Assembly (NCBI RefSeq): GCF_050633425.1
Contig: NZ_JBOEGM010000034.1
Location: 62,001-126,000 of the forward strand
Origin: Pelagimonas sp050633425
GTDB lineage: Bacteria > Pseudomonadota > Alphaproteobacteria > Rhodobacterales > Rhodobacteraceae
Length of the DNA: 64,000 nt
Direction of reading: 5' to 3'
The translations under genes and the position numbers were made by a program. The notes below the pieces were generated by a model. The model was not told the DNA's origin, did no database searches, and was given only the letters and a program-made list of their open reading frames with translations. Shown piece by piece: positions 50,522 to 59,037 of this stretch; position 1 is the stretch's first letter, and each line of letters starts with the position of its first letter.

Positions 50522-50944
50522 TTACAACGAAAGATGTCGCGCCCGCGCGCCGCGTTCGATCGCAGCCGCGTGCAGACGATCAATGTCGAGCTCGTAACGA
50601 ATTTCTTCCAAGAGTCGCAGTTCCGATTCCTGCAACGTGCCATCGGCGGCCGCAACATCACATGCCAGAGCGTAGGCTGTCTCGAACAGGCGTTCGGGTA
50701 AATCATTGCGAATCAATCCAAAAAGCGCATCGAGGCCGTCTTCTTGGGCAAAGAGCTCAAACACCAAAACCGACATTTCTCTGACGCGATCAGCGTCGTA
50801 ATCGGCGAATACCGGAAGATTATTTACAGCCGATTCTATTTTGACCAATTCAGCGGTCCGAACATTTTCGTCCGACGCGGAAATCGCAATCATTACAGCA
50901 ACAAGGCAATCTTGCGGGCTAAGGGGATGAGGGGTATCTGACAT
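50522..50944 (-). CDS. TerB-family protein
   Basis: A 140-aa all-helical cytoplasmic protein. SPQDCLVAVMIAISASDENV and ALACDVAAADGTLQESELRL carry the repeated acidic D-E patterns of TerB-like domains, where metal binding is known in tellurite-resistance TerB. No other ter genes are present, so tellurite resistance is not implied; the solitary alphaproteobacterial form is uncharacterised. It diverges from lysK. Confidence 0.87.
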   Translation of the reverse strand: MSDTPHPLSPQDCLVAVMIAISASDENVRTAELVKIESAVNNLPVFADYDADRVREMSVLVFELFAQEDGLDALFGLIRNDLPERLFETAYALACDVAAADGTLQESELRLLEEIRYELDIDRLHAAAIERGARARHLSL

Positions 50945-51046
50945 GGGACCGGCCTTTCAAAAATGCGGCGTTGCAGCGCAATTTATTGACGCAGAGCGCT
51001 CAGGGCAATAGGAAGCGCTCCGCAACCTTTATTTCAGGAGAATCTA

Positions 51047-52624
51047 ATGTCCGATCTGCGCGACGCGGCAATGAGCACCAAGGCATGGCCCTTTGACGAA
51101 GCTCGCCGTCTGCTCAAACGGTACGAAAAGAACCCTCCTGAAAAGGGATATGTTCTTTTTGAAACCGGCTATGGCCCGTCTGGCCTGCCTCATATTGGCA
51201 CCTTTGGAGAGGTCGCGCGGACAACAATGATCCGCCGCGCCTTTGAGGTGATCAGCGATATTCCGACCCGTTTGATTTGTTTTTCGGACGATATGGACGG
51301 TATGCGCAAAGTGCCGAGCAATTTGCCGAACCAAGACATGCTGGCCGAGCACCTGCAAAAGCCGCTGACAACCGTGCCCGACCCGTTCGGCACCCATGAC
51401 AGTTTTGGCGATCATAACAACGCAATGCTGCGTCGGTTCCTTGATACGTTCGGGTTTGAATACGAATTCATCTCGGCGACCGAGTTTTACAAAGCTGGCA
51501 AGTTTGACGACATCCTGCTGCGTGCTTGTGAAAAATACGATGACGTGATGAAAATCATGCTCAAGTCACTGCGCGATGAACGTGCGGCGACCTATTCGAT
51601 CTTCTTGCCGATCCACCCGGAAACCGGGCGGGTTTTGTATGTGCCTATGAAGAACGTCGATGCGGAAAAGGGTGAAATTACCTTTGACGATGAAGACGGT
51701 AAGGAATGGACGCTTCCGGTGACCGGCGGCAACGTCAAGCTGCAGTGGAAGCCAGATTTTGGTGCCCGCTGGGCCGCTTTGGGTGTCGATTTCGAGATGT
51801 ATGGCAAGGACCATAGCACCAACACGCCGATCTATGACGGGATTTGCCGGGTTCTTGGCGTGCGGCCTCCCGAGCACTTCACCTATGAGCTGTTCTTGGA
51901 TGACAAAGGTCAGAAGATTTCGAAGTCGTCCGGCAACGGAATTTCGATTGATGAATGGCTGAGCTATGCCTCATCCGAGAGCCTGTCGTATTTCATGTAC
52001 CAGAAGCCCAAAACGGCTAAGCGTATGTATTTCGACGTTATTCCAAAGGCGATGGATGAATATCATCAGCAGCTTCGCGCGTATCCGACACAGGACGTCA
52101 AGGCACAGGTGAACAACCCGGTTTGGCATATTCACAATGGTGATGTTCCAGAATCGAAAATGGTTGTGCCGTTTTCAATGTTGTTGAACTTGGCGTCGGC
52201 CGCGGGTGCAGAGGACAAGGACGCGATGTGGGGCTTTATCCGTCGTTATGCGCCTGATGCGACACCTGAAACGCATCCCGATTTGGATGCTGCTGCGGGT
52301 TTTGCGGTCAAGTATTACGAAGATTTTGTCAAACCTTCCAAAGTGTTCCGTGCCCCCGATGAGCAAGAGCGCAAGGCCATGGAAGATCTTGCAGCTCGGT
52401 TGGGTAGCTTTGATGGTGAGGCCAATGACGAAGAGCTTCAGACCATTGTCTTTGCGGTTGGCAAAGACCACGGGTTTGATCCGCTGCGCAATTGGTTCAA
52501 AGCGCTTTACGAGGTGCTGCTGGGGCAAAGTCAGGGTCCGCGATTTGGCGGTTTTATCGCGCTGTATGGTGTCGACGAAACGGTCAAGCTGATCGAAAAA
52601 GGCTTGGCTGGCGACTTGGGCTGA
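51047..52624 (+). CDS. lysK: lysine--tRNA ligase, class I
   Basis: A 525-aa class I lysyl-tRNA synthetase, the archaeal-type enzyme that replaces class II LysS in many alphaproteobacteria. Signature HIGH appears as GLPHIGTFGE (about 47-56) and KMSKS as GQKISKSSGNGIS (about 288-300). Start follows CAGGAGA with good spacing. C-terminal alpha-helical cage region ends IEKGLAGDLG. Monocistronic with a strong terminator. Confidence 0.97.
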   Translation: MSDLRDAAMSTKAWPFDEARRLLKRYEKNPPEKGYVLFETGYGPSGLPHIGTFGEVARTTMIRRAFEVISDIPTRLICFSDDMDGMRKVPSNLPNQDMLAEHLQKPLTTVPDPFGTHDSFGDHNNAMLRRFLDTFGFEYEFISATEFYKAGKFDDILLRACEKYDDVMKIMLKSLRDERAATYSIFLPIHPETGRVLYVPMKNVDAEKGEITFDDEDGKEWTLPVTGGNVKLQWKPDFGARWAALGVDFEMYGKDHSTNTPIYDGICRVLGVRPPEHFTYELFLDDKGQKISKSSGNGISIDEWLSYASSESLSYFMYQKPKTAKRMYFDVIPKAMDEYHQQLRAYPTQDVKAQVNNPVWHIHNGDVPESKMVVPFSMLLNLASAAGAEDKDAMWGFIRRYAPDATPETHPDLDAAAGFAVKYYEDFVKPSKVFRAPDEQERKAMEDLAARLGSFDGEANDEELQTIVFAVGKDHGFDPLRNWFKALYEVLLGQSQGPRFGGFIALYGVDETVKLIEKGLAGDLG

Positions 52625-52661
52625 TTGGGCCGACCCAGCGAGGCAATCAGTACAAAACAGG

Positions 52662-52699
52662 GGCGAAATCGGGGTTATTCCGGTTTCGCCTTTTCTTTT
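52662..52699 (+). terminator. rho-independent terminator of lysK
   Basis: Stem GGCGAAATCGG (52662-52672) with CCGGTTTCGCC (52680-52690), one mismatch, then TTTTCTTTT. Confidence 0.9.
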
Positions 52700-52766
52700 G
52701 GGCCACCGAAAATTTGATCCTCATGGCGAACACCCTAGGTTGTAGGTCGGTTAGAGGAGAGTGACT

Positions 52767-53180
52767 GTGAAGACATGGATCATAGCTTTTGTCATCTCGA
52801 TGGTCGCAGGGATTGCAGCCAGTCAGGACATTCAAGCGCAGAACAGAGCCATCGAAACGACCATTCAAAATCAGGTTGAAGCGTTTCAAAATAACGACTT
52901 TGCTGCAGGATTTGAATTTGCCAGCCCGTCTCTTCAAACCCTGTTTGGAACCGCGGAAAACTTTGGCGCTATGGTGCGAAATGGCTATCCAATGGTCTGG
53001 AAACCGCAAGACCTCCGCTTCGGTGAATTGCGTCTCATCGACGGTGCATTGTGGCAAAATGTGCTTGTCACGGATCAGGAAAGCCGAGTTTTCTCGCTGG
53101 ATTACAAGATGATAAAGGTTGATGGGTCTTGGCGGATCGCGGCGGTTCAATTGATCCCAATCCCGGATATGACTGTTTGA
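52767..53180 (+). CDS. exported DUF4864-like protein
   Basis: A 137-aa protein with a Sec signal (MKTWIIAFVISMVAGIAAS). The mature domain IETTIQNQVEAFQNNDFAAG followed by FASPSLQTLFGTAENFGAMV and SWRIAAVQL matches DUF4864 proteins, which have an NTF2-like appearance. GTG at 52767 with GAGGAGA seven nt upstream is preferred to the GTG at 52761. Function unknown; likely periplasmic. Confidence 0.8.
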   Translation: MKTWIIAFVISMVAGIAASQDIQAQNRAIETTIQNQVEAFQNNDFAAGFEFASPSLQTLFGTAENFGAMVRNGYPMVWKPQDLRFGELRLIDGALWQNVLVTDQESRVFSLDYKMIKVDGSWRIAAVQLIPIPDMTV

Positions 53181-53300
53181 CGGCTGCGTTGCGCTGGGTG
53201 TTGTAAGAGCGTTCGGTCCGGTTTTAGACCGTTAAGACCCCGTTGATATTTCCCTTTCTCGATCGGGGCACAGAAGCCTCTTGTGACGAAAGGGTACAGC

Positions 53301-55598
53301 ATGAACAAGGCGATTACCGACGGCGTGGTCTTTATGCCACCTGCGTTTTCTGCGGGCAATCTGGGGCAATGGTCTCAAGCCAACGGGGTTCCGGGATCGG
53401 ACACCTATGCCAGCTTGGCCACCGCGGCCTTTGTTCCGGCGGATCAGGATTTTGGCGGCTGCCTCGAAATCCAGAAAACCGCGGGCACGCAAAAACTGCG
53501 TTACATGGGGCAGACACCGATTTTGGCGGGCTGCTATTTGCGTGTAACAGCACGGGTCAAAGCGATTGCGGGCTCCTTGCCAAGTGTTCGCATTGCCGGC
53601 TGGGCCGGTAACGCCAGCGGCAATGCCGTATCGGGCATCACAACATTCGGCGAAAGCGTTGCCTTGTCGACATATGGTGATGTCGTTGAGATCAGTGCGA
53701 TTGTTGGCGTTGGGTCGCGTAGCGGTGTCGATATGGTCTGGGGCACGGAGGCTGTTTACGGCCACTTTGGCATTGATTTGACCGGTCAAAATGGTGGTGT
53801 TGTTCGGGTTGATGACATTGTCATCGAAGACGTCACCAACTTTTTCTTGCGCGATCTCATGAATTGGGTCGACGTGCGAGATTTTGGCGCGGTGGGCGAC
53901 GGGGTTACCAATGACAGCGCGGCCTTTGTGGCGGCTGATGATGCGGCCGATGGTCGTCGCATTCTGGTGTCAAACGGGACATACCGTCTGAACAGTTCGA
54001 TAACATTGGACAACCGCGTTCAATTTGAAGGCACGGTGACGATGCCGGATGATGCGATCCTGTCATTGACCAAGGATTTCAGTCTTCCGACCTATATTGA
54101 TGCCTTTGGCGGCGATGAAGAGACCGCGTTCAAGAAGGCGCTGCAATCACTTCTGAACAACGCCGATCATGAAAGCCTTGATTTGGGCGGGCGCCGGGTG
54201 TCGGTCTATGGGCCGATTGATGTGCAGGCGGCAGTTCCCAACCGCACGACCTATGCGCAGCGCCGGGTGATCCGAAATGGTCAGTTGCGCGCCGAAAGTT
54301 CGTCAAACTGGAACCCAACAGTGGTGACCAGTCAGGCGCGTTATGCCGCCAACAACCCCTGGCGTTTGACCAATGTCACCAACATTGCCAACATTCAGGT
54401 TGGATCGCTTGTGGAGGCCAATGACGGTGTTGGTCGTGAAATCTATGTCAAGCAAGTCAATGTTGCGGCGCAGGAAATCACGCTATCCCAGCCGCTTTCG
54501 CGCGCTGAGGGCACGCAGAATTACACCTTCACACGTTTCAAATACATGTTGGACTTTACCGGTTTCGACCGCCTGAATGTTTTTGAACTGGAAGGGATTG
54601 AGTTCCAGTGTGGGGAAGCCGCCTCTGGTATGATTTTGCCACGACTTGGCACTGTCAACGTTGTTCGTAACTGTGTGTTCAACCGTCCGGGCAACCGTGG
54701 GATCACGTCGATTGGCGATGGCTGTCAGGGTATCTTGATCGATCACTGCCAGTTCATCAGCTATGAAGGGGGTGAAGTTCCGCAGGATCGTCACACCGTA
54801 GCGATCAATGCCAACGCCAATGACGTGAAAATTCGCAACTGCCGGGCGTCTCAGTTCCGTCATTTTGCGGTGATCAGCGGCACGCATACGATCATCACTG
54901 GCAACCACTTTTTCCAAGGCGGGGGGGCAGGCATCAATGCGCTGCGCACCGCGGGGATCGTCATTGCCGTGCGGGCGTGTAATGCGCAAATCAGCGGCAA
55001 CTATATTGATAACTGCTTTATCGAATGGACCAATGAACGGGAACCAGAGCCCAACCATACTGGCGGGTTTGGCTTTGCGGGTCTGTCGATCACCAACAAC
55101 GTGATGTTATGTTCAGAGGTCAGCCAATGGTTTAGCTCGATTGTCTGGAAGCCCTTCGGAACAGGCCATATTATCAATGGCTTGAACGTTAGTGGCAATA
55201 CGTTCCGCTGTGTGGGTGGCACGATTTTCCGTGCTGAGCGGATTGATACCTCGGAAGGGGCCGTTCTCAAGGGCAGCATGAAGGCGATCTATTTCACCGG
55301 CAATACCTACCACAACATTGTGTCCGGTGCCGCGAATCCCTTGTTGATCAAACACTCGCAAAACACCGCAGAAGGCGTGTGGGAGATCGAAACGGACAAT
55401 CGTTTGCCGTTTGAAGGCTACGCTAAGGAAGTTGAGAGCTTGGTCAGCCGGTCGCGCCCCCGCAACGAGGCGAATGTCACCCGGAACCACTTCCCATATG
55501 CGAATGTGGAACAGGGCGGTCAAAAGGATCGGATCCATGTCGTTTGGCCCGAACCCATGCAGGGTGATGTGACTGTGAACATCCGTATGGACAAATAA
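53301..55598 (+). CDS. large right-handed beta-helix protein (pectate-lyase-3/GH28-related)
   Basis: A 765-aa protein. After an N-terminal beta-rich region of about 190 residues, the motif VDVRDFGAVGDGVTNDSAAF (about residues 194-213) marks a pectate_lyase_3/GH28-related beta helix, followed by many short strand repeats such as IRNCRASQFRHFAVISGTHT and ISGNYIDNCFIEW. No signal peptide is visible. Related domains occur in tailspikes and in secreted polysaccharide enzymes; the catalytic residues cannot be picked out. No phage genes surround it. ATG at 53301 with AAAGGG upstream is preferred to a GTG at 53283. Confidence 0.82.
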   Translation: MNKAITDGVVFMPPAFSAGNLGQWSQANGVPGSDTYASLATAAFVPADQDFGGCLEIQKTAGTQKLRYMGQTPILAGCYLRVTARVKAIAGSLPSVRIAGWAGNASGNAVSGITTFGESVALSTYGDVVEISAIVGVGSRSGVDMVWGTEAVYGHFGIDLTGQNGGVVRVDDIVIEDVTNFFLRDLMNWVDVRDFGAVGDGVTNDSAAFVAADDAADGRRILVSNGTYRLNSSITLDNRVQFEGTVTMPDDAILSLTKDFSLPTYIDAFGGDEETAFKKALQSLLNNADHESLDLGGRRVSVYGPIDVQAAVPNRTTYAQRRVIRNGQLRAESSSNWNPTVVTSQARYAANNPWRLTNVTNIANIQVGSLVEANDGVGREIYVKQVNVAAQEITLSQPLSRAEGTQNYTFTRFKYMLDFTGFDRLNVFELEGIEFQCGEAASGMILPRLGTVNVVRNCVFNRPGNRGITSIGDGCQGILIDHCQFISYEGGEVPQDRHTVAINANANDVKIRNCRASQFRHFAVISGTHTIITGNHFFQGGGAGINALRTAGIVIAVRACNAQISGNYIDNCFIEWTNEREPEPNHTGGFGFAGLSITNNVMLCSEVSQWFSSIVWKPFGTGHIINGLNVSGNTFRCVGGTIFRAERIDTSEGAVLKGSMKAIYFTGNTYHNIVSGAANPLLIKHSQNTAEGVWEIETDNRLPFEGYAKEVESLVSRSRPRNEANVTRNHFPYANVEQGGQKDRIHVVWPEPMQGDVTVNIRMDK

Positions 55599-55620
55599 GC
55601 GCTGGCATACTTGTTGGTGC

Positions 55621-55652
55621 GGTCGGGCCCTTGCGGGGGCTCGGCCTTTTTG
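55621..55652. terminator. terminator of beta-helix gene
   Basis: GGTCGGGCCC pairs with GGGCTCGGCC (wobble pairs) around TTGCG, followed by TTTTTG. It lies between convergent genes. Confidence 0.75.
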
Positions 55653-55655
55653 TGG

Positions 55656-56156
55656 TTATGTGCCGCGTGGTGGGGCGTTTGGTGCCAAGTCGTTTGCTGT
55701 CAGCTCAAAGGCTTTTCCAAACCCGCCATTTAGAAATCCACGCACAACGTTCAGGCGCAGGAACGAGAAATCGCCAAACCCGATATACAATTTTGCTTTT
55801 GGATAGAGCGACAGATAGTGGTCGCTGAGGGCGCTGTGTTCGGCTTGGCCATGTCTGATAAACCCTGCTCGCCCTTGCAGGCTTAGGCGGGGGTGGGTCA
55901 GAGGATCACCCTTGTCTCCGGGTTCGCCTAGCATCAAGGCGCAGGTCGGGTTGTGCTTGAGGGCTTGGGTGTGCGTGCTCAGGTCTGAGACCAAGGACAA
56001 CGGCATGCCATCAAGACCCGGCACGGTGGCGATGCGCGTGACCATTGGCATCCCGTCTTGGCCGATAACGGCCAGCGCCCCAAAACGGGCAGTTTTGATC
56101 AAGTCGCGCGCGAGGTCACGGGCTTGGTCGTCGGTTGGGCGAATTGGGCTTGTCAT
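55656..56156 (-). CDS. pyridoxamine 5'-phosphate oxidase-fold (HugZ-like) protein
   Basis: A 166-aa split-barrel protein. The pattern DLIKTARFGALAVIGQDGMP, VSDLSTHTQALKHNPTCALM and a short RLSLQGRAGF strand, then YLSLYPKAKLYIGFGDFSFL, resembles FMN/heme-binding PNPOx-like HugZ proteins. The ATG at 56156 gives the normal N-terminus (SPIRPTDDQARDLARDLI). It probably binds flavin or heme in the cytosol. Starts 27 nt from the end of the barrel-like protein on the same strand. Confidence 0.83.
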   Translation of the reverse strand: MTSPIRPTDDQARDLARDLIKTARFGALAVIGQDGMPMVTRIATVPGLDGMPLSLVSDLSTHTQALKHNPTCALMLGEPGDKGDPLTHPRLSLQGRAGFIRHGQAEHSALSDHYLSLYPKAKLYIGFGDFSFLRLNVVRGFLNGGFGKAFELTANDLAPNAPPRGT

Positions 56157-56192
56157 GGTGCTGACAGTACTCCGCTTCGCCAAGGTCCGTCA

Positions 56193-56870
56193 TCAGAATT
56201 CCGTCCAAAACCCGAGCTTTAACCCCATCGAGGTATCCCCGGTCAGGCCGTATGTTGCCCCCGTTTCCACTTTGACACGTTTGTTAAAGCGCTTGAGGAT
56301 CGGAAAAACCAAAGAGGGGGCAATGCGGGCAAAGGCCGGATCGCCCTGTTGCACACCGGTTTGCAATTGCAAGATCAGCTTGCGGTCTTTGGCAAGGTTG
56401 CGCCCCCAGGTGATATCGACCTTGTAATCGGCCTCTAACGAATCAACGCTCATTTCCATGAAGCTATCGATGCCAATCCAGCCTTTTTTCAGGCCCCAGC
56501 CCAATGACAGACCGGGCCTGACGACTTTTTCGCCTGAGATTTGACCTAGCCCAAACTGGAGCGACGCCTTGGGGCCGGTGTCGCGGTTTCTAATCGGAAA
56601 TTGGACAAAAGCGATGGCCTTGCCAGCGCCCGAGACAGAATTGCCAATGTCAAAACCCAAGGTAATTCTGTCGGTTAACCCATATTCGAAGTAGGCGGTG
56701 CGGTATTGATCAGTTGGATCTGTTGACGCCCAGTGTTCCAGATCTTGGGGCCAGCCTAGGCGGACGGACATGCTGAAAAAGCCGCTGCCTTGTTCACGCG
56801 GCCACGCGCCTGCCTGCACAAGGGATGCGCACATACAAAAAGCAACAATGGCAAAATAGCGGAGGAGCAT
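56193..56870 (-). CDS. exported outer-membrane beta-barrel-like protein
   Basis: A 225-aa protein with a Sec signal (MLLRYFAIVAFCMCASLVQA-GA). The mature chain consists of alternating hydrophobic/polar strands (GSGFFSMSVRLGWP, RTAYFEYGLTDRITLGFDIG, LGWGLKKGWIGIDSFMEMSV) and ends in an aromatic residue, GLKLGFWTEF, the typical C-terminal beta-signal for Bam insertion. No family name recognised. It is upstream of the PNPOx-like gene and diverges from the ParA gene. Confidence 0.75.
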   Translation of the reverse strand: MLLRYFAIVAFCMCASLVQAGAWPREQGSGFFSMSVRLGWPQDLEHWASTDPTDQYRTAYFEYGLTDRITLGFDIGNSVSGAGKAIAFVQFPIRNRDTGPKASLQFGLGQISGEKVVRPGLSLGWGLKKGWIGIDSFMEMSVDSLEADYKVDITWGRNLAKDRKLILQLQTGVQQGDPAFARIAPSLVFPILKRFNKRVKVETGATYGLTGDTSMGLKLGFWTEF

Positions 56871-57002
56871 GAAACCTTTCCTAATTTTGGTTAATTATTG
56901 CCTTCCTAATGGTTAAGGCGCGATTAAACGCCTCAGCCAAAGGGGCTGGTTTTTGTAATGCTGCAAGTGCAAAGTGTTTTAAACACCGTGGGGGTCCGTT
57001 TC

Positions 57003-57644
57003 ATGCCTGGATATGTCATAACCATTGCCCAACAAAAGGGCGGCAGTGGCAAAACCACCCTCGCGGCGCATCTGGCATTGGGCTTTCGGGCGCAGGGCAA
57101 ACGGGTCGCTTTGGTGGACTTGGACCCGCAAGGAAGTTTGGGCCGTTGGTACATGACCCGGATGGACCGGGACCAAGAGCTGTGCTCCGATCTCGACTTC
57201 ACCACTTCGTCAGCCTGGGGCATTTCGCTGGAATGTCGCAAATTGGGGGCCGCCAACGATATTGTCATCATCGACACGCCGCCCAAAGCTGACAGCGATC
57301 TGCGACCAGCCCTGCGCGTCGCGGATTTGGTTGTGGTGCCGGTGGCGGCCAGTCACGTCGATCTGTGGGCCACCGAAGGGGTGCTTGACCTCGCCAATCG
57401 CGAAAACCGCGAAACCCTGTTGGTGATGAACCGCACGCGATCAGGCACACGCCTTGGGGCCGAGGTGGGCAAAGCCGCGCAAGAGCTTGGGGCGCGTATC
57501 GCTGAGACCGAGCTGGCCAATCGGGTCAGTTTTGCGGAAACGATGGGGCAGGGGCTTGGCGCGACCGAGACTGGCAAGTCTCCGGCACGCGACGAAGTGC
57601 TGAGCCTGACGGCAGAGGTGGCGCAGCTGCTGGCAACGCGCTAA
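57003..57644 (+). CDS. orphan ParA-family ATPase
   Basis: A 213-aa cytoplasmic P-loop ATPase with deviant Walker A AQQKGGSGKTTLAAH, switch region LVDLDPQGSLGRWY and IVIIDTPPKADSDLR. No N-terminal HTH and no parB gene, unlike chromosomal parAB; small orphan ParAs position protein complexes or organelles. The ATG at 57003 is chosen because KGGSGKTT should lie near the N-terminus. It is followed after 24 nt by a gene of unknown function that may be its partner. Confidence 0.88.
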   Translation: MPGYVITIAQQKGGSGKTTLAAHLALGFRAQGKRVALVDLDPQGSLGRWYMTRMDRDQELCSDLDFTTSSAWGISLECRKLGAANDIVIIDTPPKADSDLRPALRVADLVVVPVAASHVDLWATEGVLDLANRENRETLLVMNRTRSGTRLGAEVGKAAQELGARIAETELANRVSFAETMGQGLGATETGKSPARDEVLSLTAEVAQLLATR

Positions 57645-57668
57645 AGGGTCTCTCAAAGGAGAGCCGAC

Positions 57669-58511
57669 ATGACCGATCTTGCCCAGCTCGCAGAGCTAAT
57701 CCGCGCTGATTCCAGCACTCGGGGCCAGCCGGTTTCCAAGCTGGGCTATTTTTGTGCACCGTTTCGACCCGCCTCTGGGGCGTTTTCCGACAAGGTCATC
57801 AAGGTTTATCGCGGGCTGTCCGATGGCGGCGAATTGGATCGTTTGAAAACCTGCCATGACGATTACGTCCAAGCGATGTACGATTCTGGTGTCGGCCTGC
57901 CAGAGACAGATTTCCACCTGCTGGATATGGATGGCGCCCGTATTCCGGTGATTGTCCAGCAGGCGTTGCCGTCTGATAGCATGATGCGCCCATTGATGAT
58001 CTCTGGTTCAGTGGATGAAACCTTGGAGATGATGGAAGCCGCTGGCGATGTGATCTCGACCTTTTGGCATTGGGCACAGACCTGCGAGAGCCGCATCGGC
58101 TTTCACCCTTCGATCCGCAATTTTGCCTATGTGGATGGAAAGGCCGTGTTCTTTGATACCTTCCCGCCGTTGATCCATTATTCGCGCGATGAGATGGGCA
58201 AGATGCTTTTGACCTTTTCCGACAAGCGGCTGATGCGTCTGGTTGGTCCGTTGTTCCAAAACAAAGTCACCGGTATTCAGGATGAATGGTATTCGCCGCC
58301 AGAAACCTTGGTGGGTTTGGTTGGCTCGGCCTGTCGTCTGCGCCCAGCCGATGCCGGTGCCTATCTGACATGGGGCCGCGATTTCGCGCAACGTCGGATG
58401 CAACCTTGGCTGGAAGAGGCGATGACGGGCCTGCAAGAACCGCCACGTTTGCCCGGTTATTGGACCGGCTTTCGCAAATTGCTCGGGCTTCAGGGCGAGC
58501 CAAACGTCTAA
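57669..58511 (+). CDS. unknown protein paired with ParA, kinase-like features
   Basis: A 280-aa cytoplasmic protein. IRNFAYVDGKAVFFDTFPP and HYSRDEMGKMLLTFSDKRLM recall the catalytic-loop and DFG region of small phosphotransferase-like folds, but canonical His-Asp-Asn residues are not clear, so it may be an inactive relative or unrelated. Start follows AAAGGAGA. Same strand as parA with a 24-nt gap, so probably co-transcribed. No family name is claimed. Confidence 0.72.
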   Translation: MTDLAQLAELIRADSSTRGQPVSKLGYFCAPFRPASGAFSDKVIKVYRGLSDGGELDRLKTCHDDYVQAMYDSGVGLPETDFHLLDMDGARIPVIVQQALPSDSMMRPLMISGSVDETLEMMEAAGDVISTFWHWAQTCESRIGFHPSIRNFAYVDGKAVFFDTFPPLIHYSRDEMGKMLLTFSDKRLMRLVGPLFQNKVTGIQDEWYSPPETLVGLVGSACRLRPADAGAYLTWGRDFAQRRMQPWLEEAMTGLQEPPRLPGYWTGFRKLLGLQGEPNV

Positions 58512-58529
58512 GCCATTTGGTTTTCCGTT

Positions 58530-58958
58530 TTAGCCTAACGGTTTATCCGCAGGCGAAACCACCAATGGCAAACCGTGTTCGATAAATTTCCGAGGCACAA
58601 CCTTGCCATTAAAACTGTGGGTACAGCAGGGGCATTGGGGCTGAATGCGTTCAGAAGTGATCGTCGGATCAACGATGTTCAGAATGCCGCCTGCATCGAC
58701 ATACAGACCGCTGTAATAGCTGCTTTCGCCTAACCGAACGACATCGCGTCGGTCGTTGTCCTGTTCGGCCACGAGCCAGAAAATCGGCTCGGGTCGATCA
58801 AGGCGCGACACCGCTTCGGAAAAGACAGGGTCCCAGTCCTGTCCGACGCGAGACAGCAGAAATCGAAACAATGGGGTATAATCTAGCCCGTGACGTTGCC
58901 CTGAATGCATTGACGTTTGGCTACCGGATTTTGTGCCGCGCTCAAAAGAGGCGCGCAT
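58530..58958 (-). CDS. conserved hypothetical protein with C-terminal CPCC motif
   Basis: A 142-aa protein not recognised. It shows TPLFRFLLSRVGQDWDPVFS, PEPIFWLVAEQDNDRRDVVR and a C-terminal QCPCCTHSFNGKVVPRKF segment where three cysteines in CPCC context could bind metal. The ATG at 58958 gives the compact product; an upstream in-frame extension crosses the transaldolase terminator and is unlikely to be translated. It converges on the kinase-like gene (18-nt gap). Confidence 0.7.
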   Translation of the reverse strand: MRASFERGTKSGSQTSMHSGQRHGLDYTPLFRFLLSRVGQDWDPVFSEAVSRLDRPEPIFWLVAEQDNDRRDVVRLGESSYYSGLYVDAGGILNIVDPTITSERIQPQCPCCTHSFNGKVVPRKFIEHGLPLVVSPADKPLG

Positions 58959-58959
58959 G

Positions 58960-58989
58960 CCGGACCCATGGTGTACCCCGTGGGTCCGG
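58960..58989. repeat. inverted repeat before the CPCC protein gene
   Basis: Perfect arms CCGGACCCA (58960-58968) and TGGGTCCGG (58981-58989) with a 12-nt loop, immediately upstream of the minus-strand CPCC gene start at 58958. It could hide the start site or serve as an operator. Confidence 0.65.
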
Positions 58990-59005
58990 GTGTTAATCTT
59001 GCGAT

Positions 59006-59029
59006 AAAGCGGGGATTTCTTCCCGCTTT
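59006..59029 (-). terminator. transaldolase terminator
   Basis: AAAGCGGG (59006-59013) and CCCGCTTT (59022-59029) pair around an eight-nt loop; on the minus strand TTTATCG follows. It lies nine nt after the transaldolase stop. Confidence 0.8.
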
Positions 59030-59037
59030 TTGCGCGA

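Noticed and set aside
50522..50944. Tellurite-resistance operon
   Set aside because: Only a solitary TerB-like gene is present, with no terA, terC, terD or terZ.
53301..55598. Prophage remnant around the beta-helix protein
   Set aside because: No integrase, capsid, terminase or tail genes nearby; flanking genes are lysK, DUF4864 and PNPOx-like.
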